DNA of 64,000 nt from Sandaracinus amylolyticus (GTDB lineage: Bacteria > Myxococcota_A > Polyangia > Polyangiales > Sandaracinaceae), in the NCBI RefSeq assembly GCF_000737325.1, contig NZ_CP011125.1, positions 4,960,001-5,024,000 on the forward strand, in the 5' to 3' direction. A model generated the notes under the pieces. It made no database searches and had not been told where the DNA came from. It saw only the letters and a list, made by a program, of their open reading frames with translations. Position 1 is the stretch's first letter; each line of letters opens with the position of its first letter. Positions 16,442 through 25,943 of the stretch are shown piece after piece. Both the position numbers and the translations under genes were made by a program.

Positions 16442-17325
16442 CGCGCGGGGCCGTCGGTGGCGATCGCGATCAGGTACTGCCCGTACTCGGTCTTCGCGAG
16501 CGGCTCGGCGAGCTTCTCGAGATCGCCCGCCTTGATCCATCCCTTGCGGAACGCGACCTCCTCCGGGCACGCGACCTGGAGGCCCTGGCGCTGCTGGATC
16601 GTCTGGATGAAGTTCGCGGCCTGGAGCAGCGACTCCGGCGTGCCGGTGTCGAGCCACGCGACGCCGCGCCCGAACTTCTCGAGGCGCAGGTTGCCCTGCT
16701 CGAGATAGAGGCGGTTGAGGTCGGTGATCTCGAGCTCGCCGCGCTTGCTCGGCTTGAGGCTCGTCGCGAGGTCGACGACCTGCTTGTCGTAGAAGTAGAG
16801 CCCGGCGACGGCGTAGTGCGAGCGCGGGTTCTGCGGCTTCTCCTCGAGGCCGATCACCTTGCCCTCGGCGTCGAACTCCGCGACGCCGTACGCCTGCGGG
16901 TTCTTCACCCAGTAGCCGAAGACGGTCGCGCCCTGATCGCGCTTCGCGCTGTCCTCGAGCAGGCCCTGCAGACCGTGGCCGTAGAAGATGTTGTCACCGA
17001 GCACCAGCGCGCAGGGCTGGCCGCCGATGAACTCCTTGCCGATGAGGAACGCCTGCGCGAGCCCCTCGGGCTTCGGCTGCACGGCGTAGCGGATCGACAT
17101 GCCCCACTGCGAGCCGTCGCCCAGCAGGTTCTTGAAGAGCGCCTGCTCGTGCGGCGTGGTGATGACGAGCACGTCGCTGATCCCCGCCAGCATGAGCGTG
17201 GTCAGCGGGTAGTAGATCATCGGCTTGTCGTAGATGGGCATCAGCTGCTTGCTGACCGACTTCGTCATCGGCCAGAGGCGCGTGCCCGATCCGCCCGCGA
17301 GGATGATGCCCTTCTGGATCGACAT
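16438..17325 (-). CDS. rmlA: Glucose-1-phosphate thymidylyltransferase RmlA
   Basis: A 295-residue nucleotidyltransferase making dTDP-glucose from glucose-1-phosphate and dTTP. The N-terminal [18 protein letters not shown] is the signature of sugar-nucleotide pyrophosphorylases. It is followed by [20 protein letters not shown] and [13 protein letters not shown]. Length and motifs fit the short RmlA family. GGGGG upstream of the ATG overlaps the end of rmlB, whose stop is only two bases away. It is the second gene of the rhamnose operon. Confidence 0.96.
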   Translation of the reverse strand: MSIQKGIILAGGSGTRLWPMTKSVSKQLMPIYDKPMIYYPLTTLMLAGISDVLVITTPHEQALFKNLLGDGSQWGMSIRYAVQPKPEGLAQAFLIGKEFIGGQPCALVLGDNIFYGHGLQGLLEDSAKRDQGATVFGYWVKNPQAYGVAEFDAEGKVIGLEEKPQNPRSHYAVAGLYFYDKQVVDLATSLKPSKRGELEITDLNRLYLEQGNLRLEKFGRGVAWLDTGTPESLLQAANFIQTIQQRQGLQVACPEEVAFRKGWIKAGDLEKLAEPLAKTEYGQYLIAIATDGPAR

Positions 17326-17327
17326 CT

Positions 17328-18392
17328 TCAGCGTCCCCCGTAGTTCGCGTCCATCCACTTGCGGTACTCGCCGCTCTTCACGGCCTCGACCCAAGCGCGG
17401 TTGTCGAGATACCAGCGCACCGTCTTGCGCATGCCGGTCTCGAAGGTCTCCTTCGGCGTCCAGCCGCACTCGCGACGGATCTTCGTCGCGTCGATCGCGT
17501 AGCGCAGGTCGTGGCCCGGACGATCGGTCACGTAGGTCTTGAGCCCGAGCAGCTCGTCGGCCTTCGTGCCCGTCTCCTCGGCGACGATCGCGCAGAGCGT
17601 GTCGACGACCTCGATGTTCTTCTTCTCCGAGTTGCCGCCGACGTTGTACGTCTCGCCGACCACGCCGCGCTCGATCACCGCCCAGATCGCCTCGCAGTGA
17701 TCGTCGACGTAGAGCCAGTCACGCACGTTGAGGCCCTTGCCGTAGATCGGCAGCGGCTTCCGCTCGAGCATGTGCTGGATCATCAGCGGGATGAGCTTCT
17801 CGGGGAACTGCCGCGGACCGTAGTTGTTCGAGCAGTTCGTGATCTTCACGGGCATGCCGTACGTGCGTGAATAGGCACGCACGAGGTGATCGCTCGACGC
17901 CTTGCTCGCGGAGTACGGGCTCGACGGGTCGTAGCGCGTCTCTTCCGTGAAGAGCCCCTCGTCGCCGAGCGAGCCGTACACCTCGTCGGTCGAGACGTGG
18001 TGGAAGAGCACGTCGCTCTTCTTCGCACCGTCTTTTGTCGAACCCCACGCCTTGCGGCACGCCTCGAGGAGGTTGAACGTCCCCTCGATGTTCGTCTTCA
18101 CGAAGTCGCGCGGGCCGAGGATGCTGCGATCGACGTGGCTCTCCGCCGCGAAGTGCACGACGAGGTCCGGCGTCTCCTTCGCGAAGAGGCGATCGACCGC
18201 GTCCCAGTCGGCGATGTCGACGCGCTCGAGCGCGTAGTTCGACGCGCTCGACACGCCCTCGAGCGACTGCAGGTTCGCGGCGTACGTGAGCTTGTCGACG
18301 CAGACGAAACGGTGCTGTGGGTACCGCGGCACCATCAGGTTCAGGAAATTCGAACCGATGAATCCCGCGCCGCCGGTCACGAGGACGTTCAT
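17328..18392 (-). CDS. rmlB: dTDP-glucose 4,6-dehydratase RmlB
   Basis: A 354-residue extended SDR that converts dTDP-glucose to dTDP-4-keto-6-deoxyglucose. It has the N-terminal [11 protein letters not shown] for [15 protein letters not shown], the STDEVYGSL loop, the catalytic [10 protein letters not shown] (YxxxK) and [14 protein letters not shown]. It is the first gene of the operon. The 119-bp gap to the divergent GNAT-like gene at 18512 should carry the promoters for both directions. The presence of all four rml genes here points to rhamnose in the locus's polysaccharide. Confidence 0.96.
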   Translation of the reverse strand: MNVLVTGGAGFIGSNFLNLMVPRYPQHRFVCVDKLTYAANLQSLEGVSSASNYALERVDIADWDAVDRLFAKETPDLVVHFAAESHVDRSILGPRDFVKTNIEGTFNLLEACRKAWGSTKDGAKKSDVLFHHVSTDEVYGSLGDEGLFTEETRYDPSSPYSASKASSDHLVRAYSRTYGMPVKITNCSNNYGPRQFPEKLIPLMIQHMLERKPLPIYGKGLNVRDWLYVDDHCEAIWAVIERGVVGETYNVGGNSEKKNIEVVDTLCAIVAEETGTKADELLGLKTYVTDRPGHDLRYAIDATKIRRECGWTPKETFETGMRKTVRWYLDNRAWVEAVKSGEYRKWMDANYGGR

Positions 18393-18511
18393 TCGCGATC
18401 TCTTGCCCCTTCGCGCGGCAGCATAGACTCCCGCACCGGACTTGCCACCTGGGAAGATTCCTCCACCGCTTTGCGAACGACGCGTCGCGCCCGCATACTC
18501 GCGCGCCCTCG

Positions 18512-19666
18512 ATGTCGATCGCGATCGTGCCTCATGCCGAGCGGTGGAAGGACGCCGTCGAGGCGTTCAACCGTCGCATGCGCCTCGGTGGCTCCCGCTG
18601 GGGCTGGTACGTCGAGCCAGTCCCCGCGTGGATCGCGAAGCAGCGCGCCGATCAGCCCGTGTGGATGGAGTACTGGCTCGCGGTCGAGGGCGACGATCAG
18701 GTGCGCGGTGGCTACGGCCTGAAGCCGCAGGAGTGGCGCGTCCGCGGTCGCTCGCTCGTGATCACCGACTGGCAGGGACCGGTCAGCGAAGGCGCGATCA
18801 GCCGCAAATACAACTCGCTCGGCCTGCGCCTCGTGCGCGACATGCTCAAGAAGCGGCCGCTGCTCTACTCCTGGGGGCACGGCAGCGACGAGGAGCCGAT
18901 CGTGCAGATGCTGCGTCGCATGGGGTGGCTGATGCACCCGACGCCCTTCGCGCTGCACGTCGTCGACGCGTATCGGTTCCTGCGCCTCAATCGCCAGCTG
19001 CGTGGCACGCCGGAGCGACGTCTCTTCCTCGATGGCCTCGCGTTCACGGGGCTGGGCAACGCCGCGCTCTCGGCGCTGCAATGGGCCTCGTCGAGGCGCT
19101 CGGCGCCGGTCGGGCGTCCGCGTCGCAAGCCGCAGGTCGACGTCGTCGAGATCGACTCGTTCGGTTCGTGGGCCGACGAGCTCTGGCACCGCGTGAAGGA
19201 CGAGTACGCGGCGCTCGCAGTGCGCGACGCGGCGTCGCTCAACCTCCTGATGCCGCCCGGATGGACCTCGCCCGAGTGGTCGCCGCAGACGCGTCTCCGC
19301 GTGGATCGCGGCGGGCGCACGATCGGATGGATCGCGGTGAGCGCGCGCCAGATGCGCGACGATCCGCGCTTCGGCGAGCTCCACGTCGGCACGCTCGTCG
19401 ACTACTTCGCGCATCCCGACGACGCCGCGGACGTGGTGAGCGCGGGGCTCGATCATCTGAAGGCGCGCGGCGTCGACATCGTCATCGCCAACCAGTCGCA
19501 TCCCGCGTGGCTTCGCGCGCTCGAGGAGCAGGGCTTCGTCCTCGTGCCGCATCGCCGTCTGTTCGCGGGCTCGCCCCCGCTGCGCGAAGCGCTGGCGCCG
19601 TTCGAGGAGACGCGCAACGGCCTGTTCTTGACGAACATGGACGGTCACGGCCCGATGGGCTTGTAG
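18512..19666 (+). CDS. GNAT-fold acyltransferase-like protein
   Basis: A 384-residue cytosolic protein with two halves that each look like an acyl-CoA N-acyltransferase (GNAT) lobe. The first (about 1-130) contains VRGGYGLKPQEW and ISRKYNSLGLRLVRDMLK. The second (about 215-345) contains RTIGWIAVSARQM, VGTLVDYFAHPDDAADVVSAGLDHLKARGVDIVIANQ and LRALEEQGFVLVP. Such proteins are common in exopolysaccharide and O-antigen loci, where they acylate amino sugars or lipid intermediates. The donor and acceptor are unknown. It heads a rightward run that goes on to the AurF-like oxygenase. Confidence 0.6.
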   Translation: MSIAIVPHAERWKDAVEAFNRRMRLGGSRWGWYVEPVPAWIAKQRADQPVWMEYWLAVEGDDQVRGGYGLKPQEWRVRGRSLVITDWQGPVSEGAISRKYNSLGLRLVRDMLKKRPLLYSWGHGSDEEPIVQMLRRMGWLMHPTPFALHVVDAYRFLRLNRQLRGTPERRLFLDGLAFTGLGNAALSALQWASSRRSAPVGRPRRKPQVDVVEIDSFGSWADELWHRVKDEYAALAVRDAASLNLLMPPGWTSPEWSPQTRLRVDRGGRTIGWIAVSARQMRDDPRFGELHVGTLVDYFAHPDDAADVVSAGLDHLKARGVDIVIANQSHPAWLRALEEQGFVLVPHRRLFAGSPPLREALAPFEETRNGLFLTNMDGHGPMGL

Positions 19667-19724
19667 CGCGACGCCTCATCGAGGATCTTTTCACGACGCT
19701 CGTACGATCCCAGGAGCATCGACC

Positions 19725-20624
19725 ATGCAGACGACGACCACGGTTCCCCAGTCCTCGATGCTCGCAGAGCAGCTGACGAAAGCATCGCGCAAGGGCTTCT
19801 GGGACGTGTACTCGTACTTCCAGTGGCCGGAGTCGCTGCCCGACGACGCCTGGTACATGAGCCCCGAGCTGATCTCGATCTACGGGACCGAGCTGTGGGA
19901 GCGCATGACCGAGGCGCAGCAGAAGAAGCTGAGCCTCTTCGAGATCGGCAACTTCTTCTCGCTGACGCTGCAGGGCGAGCGCCCGCTCGTCGCGGGCATG
20001 AGCGACCTTCTCTACTCGTCGAAGATGACGCCGCAGGCCACCGAGTACCTGCATCACTTCATCGACGAAGAGAACAAGCACATGATCATGTTCGGCATCT
20101 TCTGCCACCGGTACCTGGGCAAGGTGTATCCGGAGAAGAAGATCGCCCTTCCCCGCGAGTACGCGAAGGGCGAGGCGGAGGTCACCTTCTTCTGCAAGGT
20201 GATGGTCGTCGAGGAATTGGGCGACTACTACAACGTCGTGATGCAGCGCGACAAGCGCATCCACTCGCTCATCCAGGAGATCAACTTCGTCCATCACCGC
20301 GACGAAGCGCGTCACCTCGGGTTCGGTCGCGAATTCGCGCGCGAGATGTGGGAGAAGCACTCGCCGTCGTGGCCGCCGGAGGTGCTGACGCGCTTCCGCA
20401 GCTGGCTCGCGCAGTACCTCAAGAGCTCGTGGGCCGACTTCTACAACCCGTCGATGTACCGCGACGCGGGGATCACGCGAGACAGCGGGCTCGGTGACCC
20501 GTACGAGGTCCGGCAGATGGCGCTCGCGCACCCGAAGTGCCTCGAGCACCGCGAGAAGGCGAGCAAGAAGCTCATCACGTACTTCCTGCGCAACGGGATG
20601 CTCACGGAGGCGCCCGCGCTCTGA
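19725..20624 (+). CDS. AurF/CmlI-type di-iron oxygenase
   Basis: A 299-residue helical protein with all seven metal ligands of the AurF family: Glu85, Glu116 with His119 (ENKH), Glu163 or 164 (VVEELG), His190, Glu194 and His197 (H-x3-E-x2-H in HHRDEARH). AurF and CmlI oxidise aromatic amines to nitro groups with a non-heme di-iron centre; other members hydroxylate or oxidise different amines. AGGAG lies nine bases before the ATG. The next genes encode a free carrier protein and an adenylation enzyme, so the substrate may be an aminoacyl group on that carrier. The substrate is not predictable from sequence alone. Confidence 0.82.
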   Translation: MQTTTTVPQSSMLAEQLTKASRKGFWDVYSYFQWPESLPDDAWYMSPELISIYGTELWERMTEAQQKKLSLFEIGNFFSLTLQGERPLVAGMSDLLYSSKMTPQATEYLHHFIDEENKHMIMFGIFCHRYLGKVYPEKKIALPREYAKGEAEVTFFCKVMVVEELGDYYNVVMQRDKRIHSLIQEINFVHHRDEARHLGFGREFAREMWEKHSPSWPPEVLTRFRSWLAQYLKSSWADFYNPSMYRDAGITRDSGLGDPYEVRQMALAHPKCLEHREKASKKLITYFLRNGMLTEAPAL

Positions 20625-20761
20625 GCGCTGCGCGGCCGCGCACACCGCACCATTTTGCGCGCCGCGGCAGGGGACCAGACTGTTAGGCTGTCTGGCGCTC
20701 CCGACACCCGATGGGGCGCTGACGGCACCCGGTGCGGGGCGATATCTCTCGGACGACGACG

Positions 20762-21022
20762 ATGGACGAAGCGACGATCCGCAAGAACCTCAAGCGTTGG
20801 ATCCTCGACCACTCGAAGGTGGCCGTGCGTGGGGATCTGCAGGACGACACTCCGATCCTGGAGCAGGGGATCCTGAGCTCGCTCGACATCGTGGAGTTCG
20901 TTCTCTACATCGAGTCGCTGCGCGGCGAAGAGGTCGACACCGACGCGATCGAGCCCGAGGTGTTCACCAGCGTCGAGACGCTGTGGAAGGGCTTCTTCGA
21001 GCCCCTCCGCAAGTCCGCCTGA
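20762..21022 (+). CDS. Free acyl/aminoacyl carrier protein
   Basis: An 86-residue four-helix carrier protein with the phosphopantetheine site in EQGILSSLDIVEFVLYIE; the modified serine is the second Ser of LSSLD. The small size, acidic helices and neighbouring DltA-like enzyme make it similar in arrangement to DltC. The ATG at 20762 was chosen because the carrier fold begins there; a GTG at 20732 would add ten unstructured residues. It sits between the di-iron oxygenase and the adenylation enzyme. Confidence 0.82.
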   Translation: MDEATIRKNLKRWILDHSKVAVRGDLQDDTPILEQGILSSLDIVEFVLYIESLRGEEVDTDAIEPEVFTSVETLWKGFFEPLRKSA

Positions 21023-21063
21023 CGCGCGTCGCGCGGAGCGCGCGAGCGTCGTGTGATCGCCCT

Positions 21064-21081
21064 CCTCGCCTGCGGGCGAGG
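21064..21081 (+). other. Hairpin between carrier protein and adenylation gene
   Basis: CCTCGCC and its complement GGCGAGG are separated by a 4-base loop, 42 bases after the carrier protein stop and 39 before the next ATG. It is too short and lacks a T-run for a confident terminator call. It could be a processing or attenuation hairpin that sets different levels of the two gene products. Confidence 0.3.
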
Positions 21082-21120
21082 GTCTTGCGACGCGGTCGCG
21101 GAACTGCCATTTAGCGGTCC

Positions 21121-22755
21121 ATGCACGAACGAGCGCGCACGCTGCGCAGCGGGTTCCTGGCGTCGGCGGAGCGTCATCCCGATCGACCCGCGCTGACGGT
21201 CGACGGGCAGCCGATCACGTATCGCGAGCTCCGTGATCGCGCGGCGCGCATCGCGGCGACGCTCGATCGCGCGGTGCGCGATCACGGCGTGCGGGAGGAG
21301 CACGCGCTCACCGCGATCTACGGGCACCGTCACGTGTCGACGTTCGCGGGGATCCTCGGCGCGCTGCTGCGCGGTCACGGGTACGTGCCGCTCAACCCGG
21401 TGTTCCCGCCGGATCGCACGCGCGCGATGCTCGATCGCTCGCAGGTGCGCTGTCTGATCGTCGACGCGCACGCGCGCGCGACGCTCGGCGAGGTGCTGCA
21501 CGGGATCGAGCGCGAGCTCGTCATCCTGATGCCCGACGCGAGCGAGGACGAGGTCGCGGCCGAGCGCGCGAAGTACCCGACGCATCGTGTGCTCGGAGCA
21601 CACGACCTGGCGCCGGCGAGCGATTGGTCGCCTCGCGAGGTCGACGAGAATGGCATCGCGTACCTGCTCTTCACGTCGGGCTCGACGGGCGTGCCGAAGG
21701 GCGTGATGGTCGCGCACCGCAACGTCGTCGCGTTCCTCGACTCGATGATCGAGCGCTACCGCCCGACGCCCGAGGACCGCTTCTCGCACACGTTCGATCT
21801 GACGTTCGACCTCTCGGTGTTCGACCTCTTCATGGCGTGGTGGTCGGGCGCGTGCGTGTGCTGCCCCACCGCGCAGCAGAAGGCGTTCCCCGGCAAGTAC
21901 GCGACGAGCAGCGACATCACGATCTGGTTCAGCGTGCCGTCGACCGCGGTGCTCATGAACAAGCTCCGCATGCTCAAGGAAGGCACCTATCCGAGGATGC
22001 GCTACGCGCTCTTCTGCGGAGAGGCGCTGCCCGTCGAGGTCACGCAGCAGTTCGCGAAGGCCGCGCCCAACGCGGTGCTCGAGAACCTCTACGGTCCGAC
22101 CGAGCTCACCATCGCGTGCACGCTGTACCGTTGGGACGTCGAGAGCTCGCCGCGCGAGTGCGAGCTCGGCGTGGTGCCCATCGGCGACGCGTATCCGGGC
22201 ATGGAGATCAAGGTCGTCGACGAGGAGCTGCGCGAGGTTCCGCCCGGCGAGACCGGCGAGCTCTTGATGACGGGCTCGCAGCTGACGCTCGGATACTTCC
22301 GCGACGAGGAGCGCACCGCGAAGGCGTTCGTGGTGCCGCCCGGCGAGACGCGCGTGTTCTATCGAACCGGTGATCGCGTCCGGAAGCCGAAGGACGGCTC
22401 GCCGATGGTCTACCTCGGGCGCGTCGACAACCAGATCAAGATCCAGGGGTATCGCGTCGAGCTCGGAGAGATCGAAGCGGTGCTGCGCGACGTGGCGAAG
22501 TGTGATGTCGCGATCGCGATCGGATGGCCGAAGAGCCCGAGCGGCGCGGACGGCGTCGTCGGTTTCGTCGGCCTCGACGGTGCTCTCCAGGACGGTGGAG
22601 ACGCGGACGCGATCCGCGCCGCGGCGAACGAGCGACTGCCTCCGTACATGCAGCCGCGGCAGATCCGCTTCGTGCGCGAGTGGCCGCTCAACGCGAACGG
22701 CAAGGTCGATCGCAAGGTGCTCACCAGCTGGCTGCAGGAGGGGACGCAGGGATGA
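21121..22755 (+). CDS. Stand-alone adenylation enzyme, DltA-like aminoacyl-carrier ligase
   Basis: A 544-residue ANL-superfamily enzyme with no carrier or condensation domain. It has the P-loop YLLFTSGSTGVPKGVM, the aromatic motif FDLTFDLSVFDLFMAWW, NLYGPTELTIACT, FYRTGDRVRK, the hinge LGRVDNQIKIQGYRVELGEIE, and the catalytic lysine in NANGKVDRKVL. The middle region (IWFSVPST, MRYALFCGEALPVEV) is closer to D-alanine:carrier ligases (DltA) than to multidomain NRPS A-domains. It would load an amino acid on the carrier protein encoded just upstream. No DltB-type MBOAT acyltransferase is visible here. It overlaps the deacetylase gene by ATGA. Confidence 0.8.
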   Translation: MHERARTLRSGFLASAERHPDRPALTVDGQPITYRELRDRAARIAATLDRAVRDHGVREEHALTAIYGHRHVSTFAGILGALLRGHGYVPLNPVFPPDRTRAMLDRSQVRCLIVDAHARATLGEVLHGIERELVILMPDASEDEVAAERAKYPTHRVLGAHDLAPASDWSPREVDENGIAYLLFTSGSTGVPKGVMVAHRNVVAFLDSMIERYRPTPEDRFSHTFDLTFDLSVFDLFMAWWSGACVCCPTAQQKAFPGKYATSSDITIWFSVPSTAVLMNKLRMLKEGTYPRMRYALFCGEALPVEVTQQFAKAAPNAVLENLYGPTELTIACTLYRWDVESSPRECELGVVPIGDAYPGMEIKVVDEELREVPPGETGELLMTGSQLTLGYFRDEERTAKAFVVPPGETRVFYRTGDRVRKPKDGSPMVYLGRVDNQIKIQGYRVELGEIEAVLRDVAKCDVAIAIGWPKSPSGADGVVGFVGLDGALQDGGDADAIRAAANERLPPYMQPRQIRFVREWPLNANGKVDRKVLTSWLQEGTQG

Positions 22756-23627
22756 GCGATCTGCGCTGGTACGTGAAGAAGGCGGCGCGCGGCGGCGTGG
22801 CGCTCGGCGCGTGGGGCTCGGGCGTCGTCCGCGCGGAGCGGATGGTCTCGCCGGGGCCGCGGGTGCGCGCGCTGACGTACCACCGCTTCGGCCACGAGCC
22901 GAAAGAGGCCTTCTGCGTCGCGCCCGAGGAGTTCGAGGTGCAGATGGCGTGGCTCGCGAGCGAAGGGCTCGCGGTGTCGCAGGAGGACGTCATCGAGTTC
23001 GTGCGCGGGCGACGCGCGCTGCCCGACGGCGCGGTGCTCGTGACGATCGACGACGGGTGCATCAGCACGCTCGAGATCGCGCTCCCGATCATGCAGAAGC
23101 ACCGCATCCCGGGCGTCGCGTTCATCAGCACGGAGCTCGTCGGCGCGGGCTATCTCGGGCTGCCCGAGCGCTACATGACGTGGGACGAGATCCGCTCGTG
23201 CGCGAAGGCGGGCATGACGATCGGGAGCCACTCGCACGCGCACAAGTCGCTCGGACAGATGTCGATCGACGATGCGCGCGCGCAGATCCGGCGGAGCAAG
23301 GAGACGCTCGAGCGCGAGCTCGACCAGAGCGTGAAGTCGTTCGCGTATCCCTTCGGCACGCACGGCGACTTCAGCGACGCGACCGATCGCGCGCTGCGCG
23401 ATGCGGGGTTCGAGATCGCGTTCAACTCACAGCACGGCGCGATCCGCCCGGCGCCGGGTCGCGAGGACGCGCTCGTGTCGCTCCCGCGCGTGAAGGTCGA
23501 GGGCGGCGAGGCGCTCTGGATGTTCCGACTGCTCGCGCTCGGGGCGATGGACCCGTGGCGCGTCGTCGACCGGAACCTCTGGCGGCTCCAGCGAGTGCGG
23601 AAGGAGATCTCGACCGAGGCCGCGTGA
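22752..23627 (+). CDS. Polysaccharide deacetylase (NodB-fold)
   Basis: A 291-residue protein with carbohydrate-esterase-4 features: the metal/acid motif LVTIDDG, the HxxxH motif GSHSHAHKSL, the arginine/aspartate-type motif FAYPFGTHGD and a C-terminal FNSQHGAIRP. These enzymes remove N- or O-acetyl groups from polysaccharides. No signal peptide is obvious, so it may act on a lipid-linked intermediate in the cytoplasm. The start is fixed by the 4-base overlap with the adenylation gene, which suggests that the two are translated together. Confidence 0.82.
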   Translation: MSDLRWYVKKAARGGVALGAWGSGVVRAERMVSPGPRVRALTYHRFGHEPKEAFCVAPEEFEVQMAWLASEGLAVSQEDVIEFVRGRRALPDGAVLVTIDDGCISTLEIALPIMQKHRIPGVAFISTELVGAGYLGLPERYMTWDEIRSCAKAGMTIGSHSHAHKSLGQMSIDDARAQIRRSKETLERELDQSVKSFAYPFGTHGDFSDATDRALRDAGFEIAFNSQHGAIRPAPGREDALVSLPRVKVEGGEALWMFRLLALGAMDPWRVVDRNLWRLQRVRKEISTEAA

Positions 23628-23632
23628 TCGCC

Positions 23633-24286
23633 TCACGCGCCCGCGTCGCGGAGCGCGTCGTTCGGGCGGTCCCAGAACTTCGCGCCCGGCGAGGACGTTC
23701 CTTCCGCGAGCTCGCGCTGCACGAGGCGTTCGATCGCGCGCGCCACCTGCGCCGAGCGCGCGGGGTCGCGGCTCAGGTGCGCCGCGATCGCGACGCACTC
23801 GCCGACCAGGCCCTTCTGCTTCGCGATCGAGTCGCCGCCGAGGAAGCGCGGCTGCGTGATCGCGCGCTCGAAGAGCGTCCCGTCGAAGTACTTGAACAGC
23901 TTCGCGTCCGGGCGCTGGCTCGCGTGGAAGCACTCGCTCTCGGGCACCGGGTAGAGCAGCGTCCACGGCTCGCTCGGAGCGCCGCGCGACGCGGCGAGGA
24001 GCGCGTCACCCAGCGCGCGCCGCTCGTTCTCGAGGCCCTGGTTGTACTCGAACAGATCGTGCGCGCGCAGGAGCAGGTAGCGAAGCAGGTCGCGCTCGCC
24101 GAACGTCGCCGAGAGGCCGATGCGGCGCCCCGGGACGTCGTAGAAGACCGTCCACGTGCCGACCGCGCTGCCCTTCGCGAGCTCGGCCTCGCGCGCCGCG
24201 CGCTTCGCGCTCGCGTCCGCCGCGAAGAGGAGCCCACCGACGAGCGCGACGATCACCACCACTCCACCGAGGATCCACCAGAGCAT
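23633..24286 (-). CDS. Membrane-anchored protein of unknown function
   Basis: A 217-residue protein with one N-terminal membrane helix (MLWWILGGVVVIVALVGGLLF) and a probable extracytoplasmic domain. GGGAGGTG is well placed before the ATG at 24286. The soluble part has no motif I recognise; it contains FYDVPGRRIGLSATFGERDLLRYLL and ends with a conserved-looking helical stretch. It is convergent with the deacetylase gene, with only five bases between the two stop codons. No function is proposed. Confidence 0.65.
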   Translation of the reverse strand: MLWWILGGVVVIVALVGGLLFAADASAKRAAREAELAKGSAVGTWTVFYDVPGRRIGLSATFGERDLLRYLLLRAHDLFEYNQGLENERRALGDALLAASRGAPSEPWTLLYPVPESECFHASQRPDAKLFKYFDGTLFERAITQPRFLGGDSIAKQKGLVGECVAIAAHLSRDPARSAQVARAIERLVQRELAEGTSSPGAKFWDRPNDALRDAGA

Positions 24287-24413
24287 CGAGCACCTCCCGC
24301 GCGTGACTCCTACGGCCTCTGGTTGGCGAACGCCCCCGACGCCGCGCGTGCGTTCTCGCATCCTCGGCGATCTCGGCCTCGCGCGGAGCGCGCGTGCTAC
24401 CCCTTCGGGCCGC

Positions 24414-25574
24414 ATGCGCCACGTCCCTGCACGCCTCTCGGCGTACTACGTCGCGCACTTCACCTGCACCGGGATCCACCTTCCGTTCTGGGCGCTCTGG
24501 CTCGCGTCGCGCGACGTGCCCGCGGACTGGATCGGCGTCCTGATCGGGCTCGGCTACTGGGTTTCGATCGCGAGCTCGCCGCTCGCCGGGCGCATCTCGG
24601 ATCGCGTCGGCGCGGCGCGGCCGCCGATGGCCGTGCTCGCGGTGATCGCGGTGCTCGGGTTCGTCGCGTTCTCGTTCGCGTCGGGCGTGCCCGCGCTCGC
24701 GGTGCTCGGCGTGATCACGTTCGGCGCGCACTCCGCGCTCCTGCCGCTCGCCGAGAGCATCACGCAGGCGCACGCGGCCGCGGGCAACGCGCGCTACGGG
24801 CCCGTGCGGCTCTGGGGCTCGCTCGCGTTCATCGTCGCGTCGGCGGGCGCGGGGTGGCTCGTCGAGCACGTCGGGGCCGCGGTCGTGCCGTGGCTCATGG
24901 CGAGCGGAACGCTCGCGTGCCTCGTCGCGTCGCAGCAGATGCCGAAGCGCGCGGACGCGCGCGTGCCGAGCGCGAGCGACGACGCATCGGCGACGACGCC
25001 GCGCGGGGTCGCGTGGGGCGCGCTCGTGGCGGGCATGGTGCTCGCGGGCGCGATCCAGGCGACGCACTCGGTCTACTACGGGTTCGGGAGCCTGCGGTGG
25101 AGCGCGCTCGGGCTCGACGAGACGACGATTGGCGCGCTCTGGGCCGAAGGGGTCGTCGCGGAGATCGTGCTCTTCGCGCTCGCGCCGCCGCTCGTCGCGC
25201 GCGTCGGCCCCGCGCCGATGTGGATCGCGGGCGCGCTCGCGGCGGCGCTGCGCTGGGTGCTGCTCGCGCGCGCCGACGACCTCGCGCGGATCGCGGTCGC
25301 GCAGTTGCTGCACGCGCTCTCGTTCGGCGCGACGCACCTCGGCGCGATGGACTTCGTGCGACGCGCGCTGCCGATCACGCGGCTCGGGACCGGACAGGGC
25401 ATGTACACCGCGATCCTCGGGCTCGCGTACGGCGTCGCGACGCCCGCCGCCGGCGCGCTGTACGAACGCATGCAGGGCGACGCGTACCTGGTCGCAGCGG
25501 CGGTCGCGGGCGTGGCGGGCGTGATCGCGCTCGGCGCCGGCCCGTGGATCGTGCGACGCGCGACGACGGCGTGA
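24414..25574 (+). CDS. MFS transporter
   Basis: A 386-residue membrane protein with about twelve hydrophobic helices. The loop between helices 2 and 3 carries the MFS signature form GRISDRVGAARPP. The N-terminal pattern (LSAYYVAHFTCTGIHLPFWALWL) and the RLWGSLAFIVAS segment resemble the HcaT/nucleoside-symporter-like branch. The substrate is unknown. It could export a product of the surrounding biosynthetic genes or take up a small organic acid. It is divergent from the membrane-anchored protein, and a hairpin repeat array follows its stop. Confidence 0.78.
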   Translation: MRHVPARLSAYYVAHFTCTGIHLPFWALWLASRDVPADWIGVLIGLGYWVSIASSPLAGRISDRVGAARPPMAVLAVIAVLGFVAFSFASGVPALAVLGVITFGAHSALLPLAESITQAHAAAGNARYGPVRLWGSLAFIVASAGAGWLVEHVGAAVVPWLMASGTLACLVASQQMPKRADARVPSASDDASATTPRGVAWGALVAGMVLAGAIQATHSVYYGFGSLRWSALGLDETTIGALWAEGVVAEIVLFALAPPLVARVGPAPMWIAGALAAALRWVLLARADDLARIAVAQLLHALSFGATHLGAMDFVRRALPITRLGTGQGMYTAILGLAYGVATPAAGALYERMQGDAYLVAAAVAGVAGVIALGAGPWIVRRATTA

Positions 25575-25580
25575 GCGGAC

Positions 25581-25827
25581 GCCGAGGCCGCCTCGGCGCG
25601 CTCCGCAAACCTCGTAGGCCCCGCCGAGGCCGCTTCGGCGCACTTCGCAGACCTCGTAAGCCCGCCGAGGCCGCCTCGGCGCGCTCCGCAGACCTCGTAA
25701 GCCCGCCGAGGCCGCCTCGGCGCGCTCCGCAGACCTCGTAAGCCCGCCGAGGCCGCCTCGGCGCGCTTCGCAGACCTCGCAAGCCCCCCGAGGCCGCCTC
25801 GGCGCGGTTCGCGCCTCTTTCGAAGGC
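25581..25827. repeat. Six 41/42-bp tandem repeats with hairpins
   Basis: Units start at 25581, 25623, 25664, 25705, 25746 and 25787. Each contains GCCGAGG, CCG, CCTCGGC (7-bp stem, 3-base loop; degraded in the second and sixth units) followed by a conserved CGCTCCGCAGACCTCGTAAG-type arm. Units 3-5 are nearly identical. The array lies in the 369-bp gap between convergent MFS and glycosyltransferase genes. The remaining 116 bp to the glycosyltransferase stop holds nothing I recognise. Confidence 0.9.
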
Positions 25828-25943
25828 CGTCGACGCGGCGTGGGCGCGCTCCACACGCCGCGAGACGCCCGCGAGCCCGCCTCGGCGCGCTCGGCGAGCC
25901 GCGCCAGGCCGACGAGGCCGCGCCGCGCGCTCGCTGCGGCGCC

